From assembly GCA_022414725.1 (NCBI GenBank), contig CM039465.1, forward strand, positions 23,497,049 through 23,561,048: a stretch of 64,000 bases of DNA, in the 5' to 3' direction. The position numbers were made by a program, and so were the translations under genes. Below, piece after piece: positions 58,043 to 64,000 of this stretch. Under the pieces are notes generated by a model. That model was given only the letters and a program-made list of their open reading frames with translations. It ran no database searches and had not been told where the DNA came from. Source of the stretch: Microglena sp. YARC (lineage: Eukaryota; Chlorophyta; Chlorophyceae; Chlamydomonadales; Chlamydomonadaceae). The number at the start of each line of letters is the position of its first letter. The stretch's first letter is position 1.

Positions 58043-58653
58043 AAAAGGAATTGTACCCCAGGAGGTGGGGATTCCGATACAAACCAGCAGCACCTAGGAT
58101 TCAGTTCGAATGGTGCTACCACTCCTATAAAAGAGTAGGCGCACCTAGGGTTAGGAGATACCGACCCCAACCAAACGAACATGCACCACTACCCCTATTG
58201 ACCATGGCAGACAAGCTGTTGAAAGTTTTACACACATACATCACCCACAACAGCCAGGCTGAGCGTACCGAAGCGCACTGTCCCAAGCCAACCATACCAG
58301 CATGTCGCCGTGATGCTGGTCGGAGATGGCTTTCTTTGTTGTGCTAAACCCTGTGGCTCCTACTTGGTATGTTTACTGGGATTCAGACCAATGAATGAAT
58401 ACCCCGACAAGCCTGCGTCCACTTCCTACACCCAGTCCCTTAACCCTATCTGGCTACCCATGAGAATAAGCTACTGCGCCTTGACACATTGATCCCACCC
58501 CATCAATGCGTAAAGGCACACTGACGCTTTGATCCCCAGTACGCGAGCTTATGTTATTGTGCGTTGATACAATTACCCGAGGACATACTACTGAACTCAG
58601 ATCCCAGTGCCTGAGATTGTGCTATTGCAGCACTAGCTGCTCTTGGTGCCAGC

Positions 58654-61600
58654 TTAGGGTTCAGGGGTTGGGAAGAGTTGTTTCTGAAGCTGCTTCCTCA
58701 TGTAGCCTAACTTGGCCTCCTTGCTGTACAGTCTGCCCCAATCCACTAGTTGCAGCACCACCACCCTCCAGCCACACCTGTGCAGCAGTTCTAGCTTCGT
58801 CTCAGCTTCTACAAGGAGATTGTCCTTGGTTTGGGTTAGGTGCTCATCAGAGGCTAGCAGGATTGCCACCTTAGGCCATGTAGGGCCAACTTCCTGTGCA
58901 GCCCCTGCCCCTGCATTCTGTCCCATGGAGGGGGTCCCACCCTCACTCCCGCGCCTATTGTCAAGGTGTGACCTATCAAGTGTTCCAGATGTACTGTACT
59001 GCTGCTCCAACCTGGCAGATATGATATCTGGATCTGCAAGGACATTCTCCTCCGCCCCTGGGATTGTCGTTGTACTTCCCTGACCCCCCAGTACAGCGGT
59101 GCTGTCGCCGGCGCCTGTGCTCATGGAAGCCCTGTAGCCAAGCTCTCCCATCAGCATGGAAACTTCAATGAGCAAACGCTTGCGCCCAGGCTTGGGGGCT
59201 TGTCCAATGCAAGATTTTCGGGCTGATGGGATGGTGGTGGTGGTGGTGGTGGGTCAAAGGGGTGGTCGCAGTCAGTGGTACGTTAGGTTGACAAGAGCCA
59301 ATATAACAATATAATTGAAAGTGGCTGGGGCTTGTCTTTGGCGGTTGACCATATGAACATGCAATCAATCAATGTAGTATTGGTTGTATGACAAATGTCT
59401 GGATACCCCCAATATGTACGGCTCCTTTCCTTCCACCCTTGAGGGCCATGTGGGGCTAGATGGTCCTACCTAGGGAGCTGGTACCCTGCAGTGGGTAGGA
59501 CCGTTACCAGTCTAGTCTCACTCTAGCACTTCTTGTGTGTTGCATATTTGCATAGGACTGTGCATTTGTATTTGCATCCTCTTTGTTTTTGTTACATTTA
59601 CCTGTCTTCCTGTTGTTCTAGAATTTAAATGTATGTTGAAGCACCCTGTCTGCAACTAGCTGAAACTGTCTCTCAGTCTCTCACCTGCTTTCAAAATGGA
59701 TGGCTTGAGGGAGAGCGGGGAGGTGGATATTTACCCCGAGAGCCCTTTCCTCTTCACCCAACCTCAAATATTCAAGACATTTCTAAGTGTCCTGGTCTGC
59801 TACTGTCTGCTACTAGCTGAAACTGTCTCTCAGTCACTCACCTGCATTCAAAATGGATGGCTTGAGGTATAGCGGGGAGGTGGATACTTCCTCCGAGCGC
59901 CCTTCCCTCTTCACCCAGTCCTGGAGCGTCACATGCGCTTGCCAAAGCATTTGCATCTCAGGCTTGGTTAAGCGCGAGGGCTCCGGTGCAGCCTGCTCTA
60001 GAATCAGTGATAGCTCCTTGATGAGTGCGCTGTGGGCCTGCCACACAAGTTGTGATGTGTGATGTGATGTGATGTGAGAGTGTGATGCGCAATGGGCCTG
60101 CCACACAAGTTGTGATTGGCAGATCAGATGCAGATGTATGAAGGGTAGGAGGAAGGCAGGCTCAACATCTGTAACGCCAACAAAAATATAAACGGTTCAC
60201 CTTATTACGAGGCGTGAGGCTGAGGGGGCCAGCCCGTTGCGCTGGGGCCAACCACCAACCAATATCTGCAACTTAATACAGCCCACTGTCCAAGTCCAAT
60301 GAGGCATCCCTAAAGAATTGCTACAGGTTTATTTGCAGCTATAGCAATTCAGCAGAGGATTTGGAATTGACAAAAGAAGGCCGCACTTCGTACATTGACT
60401 TTTTAAGGAATGTTTGTTGTTACAACAACTCTCCTAGAATTTGCAGAATTCTCGGAATTTAAGGCCAAATCTGAGGTACTAACTACGAAATTAAGACCTG
60501 TTTCGAAAAATCAAATCCAAATCATCCGCTGAATTACTTGTGTACTACTACCGGCAGTACAATATCATTGCCCTAGCTCCCAGGCCAGTGAATAATTTTT
60601 GACCCATGTTAAAGCAACCCAAACATTGAAATGCTTTATAATTACCCCCACCTCTTATATAGCAGGGAAATACTTGACAGCTCACTTGTTTTGTGCACTT
60701 GCTTCAATAAGTATGCGGGGTAAACCATGCTGGGGACAGCTGGGACATGGACTGCGGCAGGGCTTTTCTGATGGCTTCTAGGCAGCTCCTCGAGCCAGCC
60801 ACTGAGCTAAGCACCAAGATTTCAACATAACTGGAAGCTGGTTGTGTCAGCTTCAAGGTGCAGTAGGATGCATCAGGGTTGCCTGTATAGCCAGCCAGGG
60901 AAGCTGCCTAGAAGCTGCTGCATGTAGCTGAAAAGAAAAGCTATGGAGTGAAGCTCTCGCCTGAGGGGGCGACGGACTGATAGGTGCGACCCAGGGCACA
61001 AATCACTGACCTGAGGGTCGCCATCGTGGCTACCGAAGGCCCATTTCACCCGAATTTCGCACACCTGAGGGTCGCACGGGGTGGCAACCACGCGCCACAA
61101 TATGCGACCGGTCGCACAAATAAAAAACACTGCTGATACACTTCACCCCTGGGCCTGCCCATATCATTCGTTCAAACATTTAGGCTAGCAAGTTGCAGGC
61201 AGGGCAATGCAAATGTAGTGTGCACCCGGGTGCACCTCTTAAATAAACCCGAGGTGCTATACCCATAATATCATATATTCAGGGCTGTCAAGTACGATAT
61301 CGTGAGATGTATCATGATATACCAACGATATCAGATGATATGTAGTACAATTTTGTACGATATATCAATCAACCGTACAATATTGTGTACAATGTCATAT
61401 GATATACCGCCCGATAATCTTTGGGACCAGTACAATATTGACATCCCAAAATATAGTCATCATAGTCCCTTTAACCTAATTGGCTATTCCCTGGACTGCA
61501 ACCTACATACATACATTCATCCGTCTGCAACACTCCCGAGACCCATTACCTTAATTGCTTGATTCTCTCTGAACATGCGAGCGATGTGAACCGCATTCTC

Positions 61601-63652
61601 ATCCCCTCCATGTTTTTCGAGGAGCTTCTTGCGCCGCCGAATGGTGCGCTCCTCCGTCTTCGACAAGGTCACGCGCTCATGCCGCGCTCGTTTCTCCTTC
61701 TGCTTCTGCCGATACAGCCACCTCTTTTTGTTGGCCCCGCTTCTGTCTGCCTCTGCATGCCATGCAGTCAGGGTACCACAAGCTTCAGGTGATGCAGGTC
61801 AGGGTACTACATTTTGTCAAATTGGTCAGCGCTTAAAGTTGTAGTGCAAAAAGCGCAAAAACTGCGCGCTGCGCCCCATATCATGGTTTAAACCCTATTA
61901 GACCCCATTAAACCCCATTAGACCCTAAACCATGATATTTTTTGTGCGCCACCATCGCTGCAGCGGGCGAACCAACTACTTGTATTTATGCACTGTTTTT
62001 TGGGGTGGGGTGGGGCTACGGGGAGCAGCTTCTAGGCAGCTCCCTTTCCCCGTTCTTGGGCTAAACCCGAAGCTAGCTAGTGTGCCTGAATACTGGCATG
62101 AAAGTCACTGCAAGGCAGCTGAAAACTTTGGGTTTGACCCAGTGACTGGCTAATGGAGCTATACGGAAGCTGCCGCGCATCGCCCAAAAATGAAACAGTG
62201 TACATGCATATTACGCATGCAGTGTTGGCACCACACAAAGTGCGATGCGGCATGAGTTAGCAAACCATTATAAAATAATTAAGATTGTCATTAGTGTTCT
62301 GGTTCCAAGATTATCGGATAATATGTCATGCGATTGTGCGATACTTAGATATATCATACAATACACCATGCGATATATAAATCCACGGTATCGTACTTGA
62401 CAGCCCTAAAATGATCCATACCTTGAGGGGGGGTAGGAGGTTTTTTGTAGACCTGGGCTGGTGTGGCTTCGACGTTTAGTTGGGCTGCTGTACGTGACTC
62501 GGCCACTGTCCAGGGCAAGCTGATTGAGAAGATCCAAATGCAAAGAACCACCTTCTCCATGTCCAGGTGGTATGCCATGGCTGTCAAGCTCTCTGCTGCC
62601 AATGTGTACATCATCCGGTGGTAGTAGGAGAAGCTCACCAGACCGTGCATCAGGTCCACCAGGTGGGTCGTGGGCGGGTAAGCGGGTGGAGTGCTGGCAT
62701 CCATAGCATTGCCAGCGTCACCCTCCTCATACTGCTGTGACTCGTACTGCTGTACTAGGAGTGCTTGTTCCTGCATGGTTCGCACCTGGGGACAGTTCCA
62801 AACGAAACAAAGGGGAGTCAGAAAGAAGTTTAACTTTCCTAAACCTTTATAACATACATGTTCGACAGGTCTTAAGTGATGGCCGAACAACTCCAGAGCA
62901 CTCGTGCAAACCTTGTGCTAACACGCTGTCATTCATGTCAGCAACCAGGTATCTGCACTTGCACATACACTGCTCACCTTGTTTGTCCTGCCTATTCAAA
63001 TTTGTGTTGCATTCCAGGGGCATCTAAGTAGGCTAAAGGGGCTTGCTCAACCTCAGACAATCTAGTTGAGTTGATAACTCTAGATTACAAATAGAGTCTA
63101 CCTGAAAGAAACGCTCGATCAACTGATTCATGAACTGATATGAATAGCAGGACATGTCAGAAGTACACACTGTCCCCGGGTAATCATGCTCTGCTGCACT
63201 GCTTCTTTTTAGGGCTATGCGTAGCAGCTTCTAGGTAGCTCCCTTAACCCTTTCCCTATCCTTGAGCCAAGCCTGAAGCTATGTAGAGCATCTAAAAGCT
63301 AATATGACAAGCATTCTGATGCAGCTTGAAGCATTGGGTTTTACCCAGTGGCTGGCTATTGGAGCTGGCGGGAAGCTGCCATCAGTAGCCCAAAAATGAA
63401 ACAGTGCTCTGCTAGTCCTACCCAGGAGCAGAAAAAGGAGTCCACAATCTGTTATGTACGAGGCTATGGAAAGATTTCAAGCAGCGACAACATTCGGCCA
63501 ACCATATTGAAATTCAAGTGCACCAGCCCCAATGATGCTGTATGGTTTCAAATACCTGGCTAACAGCTCGGCTGCAGACCAGCTGGCAAGTGTCGGTCTC
63601 CAATTGCCTGAATACCATCAGGGACCACATTATGTTGGAGACGTCCTCAAAG
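58654..63652 (-). CDS. RAP-domain, OPR-like helical-repeat protein (3' part), organelle RNA binding
   Basis: Five exons in coding order, 63652-63556, 62785-62422, 61752-61550, 60037-59842 and 59198-58654, join in phase into 468 codons plus stop; the 5' part lies beyond the window. Exon one has the helical repeat FEDVSNIMWSLMVFRQLE, exon two HLVDLMHGLVSFSYYHRM, of the kind found in octotricopeptide and FASTK-like proteins. Exon three is strongly basic (KKRWLYRQKQKEKRARHER) and has no usable Met. Exon four has WQAH twice. The last exon carries the RAP domain near the end: HRCGWRVVVLQLVDWGRL, then KLGYMRKQLQ. Such proteins process, stabilise or activate single plastid or mitochondrial transcripts in green algae. 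The target RNA cannot be predicted. A Gly/Ser/Thr-rich linker separates exon four from RAP. Confidence 0.78.
59647..59762 (-). repeat. Partial copy of RAP-gene exon end, donor and intron
   Basis: This 116 bp matches 59804-59919 (the 3' end of exon 59842-60037 plus donor and intron start), sharing agctgaaactgtctctcag, cacctgc, ttcaaaatggatggcttgag and agcggggaggtggata. Confidence 0.85.
60084..60117 (-). repeat. Partial copy of the acceptor of RAP-gene exon 59842-60037
   Basis: gggcctgccacacaagttgt recurs at 60034-60053 and 60093-60112; on the minus strand it holds the acceptor gtgtggcag. A short gatgt tandem lies between. Confidence 0.75.
60343..60540. mobile_element. Family J MITE, copy 2, in a RAP-gene intron
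   Basis: Starts tagcaattcagcagaggat and ends aatcatccgctgaatta, with inner inverted fragments (ggaatttaaggcc). Confidence 0.65.
60763..60944. mobile_element. Family F MITE in a RAP-gene intron
   Basis: Left gcttctaggcagctcctcg, right gaagctgcctagaagctgc, then gtagctgaaaagaaaagc. Followed by an unusual GC-rich stretch (60950-61130) repeating cctgagggtcgc. Confidence 0.75.
61277..61448. mobile_element. Family B MITE, copy 3, in a RAP-gene intron
   Basis: Starts cagggctgtcaagtacgat and ends gaccagtacaatattgacat. Confidence 0.7.
61997..62205. mobile_element. Family F MITE with cactgtt/aacagtg ends
   Basis: Begins cactgttttttgg, has agcttctaggcagctccct, and ends cccaaaaatgaaacagtg. Same terminal variant as the copy at 63197. 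Confidence 0.7.
62285..62407. mobile_element. Family B MITE, copy 4, in a RAP-gene intron
   Basis: Starts gattgtcattagtgttctgg and ends ggtatcgtacttgacagccct; it abuts the donor of exon 62422-62785. Confidence 0.65.
63197..63406. mobile_element. Family F MITE with 8 bp flanking repeat
   Basis: Starts cactgcttctttttagggct and ends gcccaaaaatgaaacagtg; flanks ctctgctg and ctctgcta match at 7 of 8, again pointing to hAT. Confidence 0.7.
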
Positions 63653-64000
63653 CTGTAGGCACAGAATCAGGGAATCAGTTAGGCTGTTGTCCGACCTATT
63701 GCAACATGTTTGTATGTTACAGTGTGAATCATTAATATTCACATTGCACTGCTCACCATGTATAGCTCTACCAATTTGAATGTGTGTTACAGTCCAGGGG
63801 TAACCAAATAGGCTAAAGGGACCTGCCCAGCCCCAACATCAGGAGGGGCTAAAGCGACAAGTTCTATGCAGCGTCGCATGCGACGCTACAAATTGGCGGA
63901 GAGTGATCGCGACGGAGCGACAGGTGGCTACAATGGAAGCGAGTTAGTTACGAGACCGTTGGCTGATGTGTCAAGCTTCATCTCGGTCAGACGGATGGTC

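Larger units (their letters stand above)
56645..58653. other. Intergenic stretch between NAT10 and the RAP gene
   Basis: A region at 56834-57128 is open on both strands (94 codons minus, 83 codons plus, the latter with basic LKQRIRRLAASALL), but neither frame has splice support or a known motif. It also holds a truncated SINE (57606-57750) and a CTG/TTG array (57996-58042). Confidence 0.45.

Overview
The window is nuclear DNA of an intron-rich eukaryote, most likely a green alga (a prasinophyte-type chlorophyte is my best guess; this is inference from gene families, not from a database match). The reasons are GT-AG introns in every recognisable gene, a plastid-type FabG with an N-terminal extension, an ADNT1-type adenine nucleotide carrier very close to the land-plant form, a one-repeat SHAQKYF-type MYB factor, and a protein with helical organelle-RNA-binding repeats and a RAP domain. 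Gene bodies are small and introns are stuffed with short non-autonomous transposons, tandem repeats and long C or G homopolymers.

Layout. 1-6983: mostly repeats, with one plausible exon of an unknown gene (373-555). 6984-11744 (-): FabG in seven exons. 12119-13490 (+): a MICOS MIC19-like CHCH protein, divergent from FabG across 374 bp. 13896-14959 (-): a small secreted acidic protein in two exons. 15851-16445 (-): frameshifted remnant of a non-LTR retrotransposon. 18776-21324 (+): MYB factor in four exons. 25591-28554 (-): a multi-exon gene I cannot name. 29198-32840 (+): mitochondrial adenine nucleotide carrier in eight exons. 34548-55782 (+): RNA cytidine acetyltransferase (NAT10/Kre33) in 20 exons over 21 kb. 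58654-63652 (-): the 3' part of a RAP-domain, OPR-like repeat protein that runs off the right edge.

The genes are housekeeping and do not form a pathway; several serve mitochondria or plastids (FabG, MIC19, ADNT1, RAP protein), and NAT10 acts on rRNA and tRNA. Gene models were built by hand by keeping reading phase across GT/AG sites and matching remembered family motifs, so exon edges are predictions.

The most unusual signal is in the introns. In NAT10, ADNT1 and the RAP gene, exon edges together with their splice sites recur as diverged partial copies inside the neighbouring intron. One NAT10 intron has a near-repeat at both of its ends, as expected for intron gain by insertion. The window also holds two related Helitron-like elements of about 1.4 kb in opposite orientation inside one gene, MITE families with 9-10 bp or 8 bp target-site duplications, and a tRNA-derived SINE with a 15 bp duplication.
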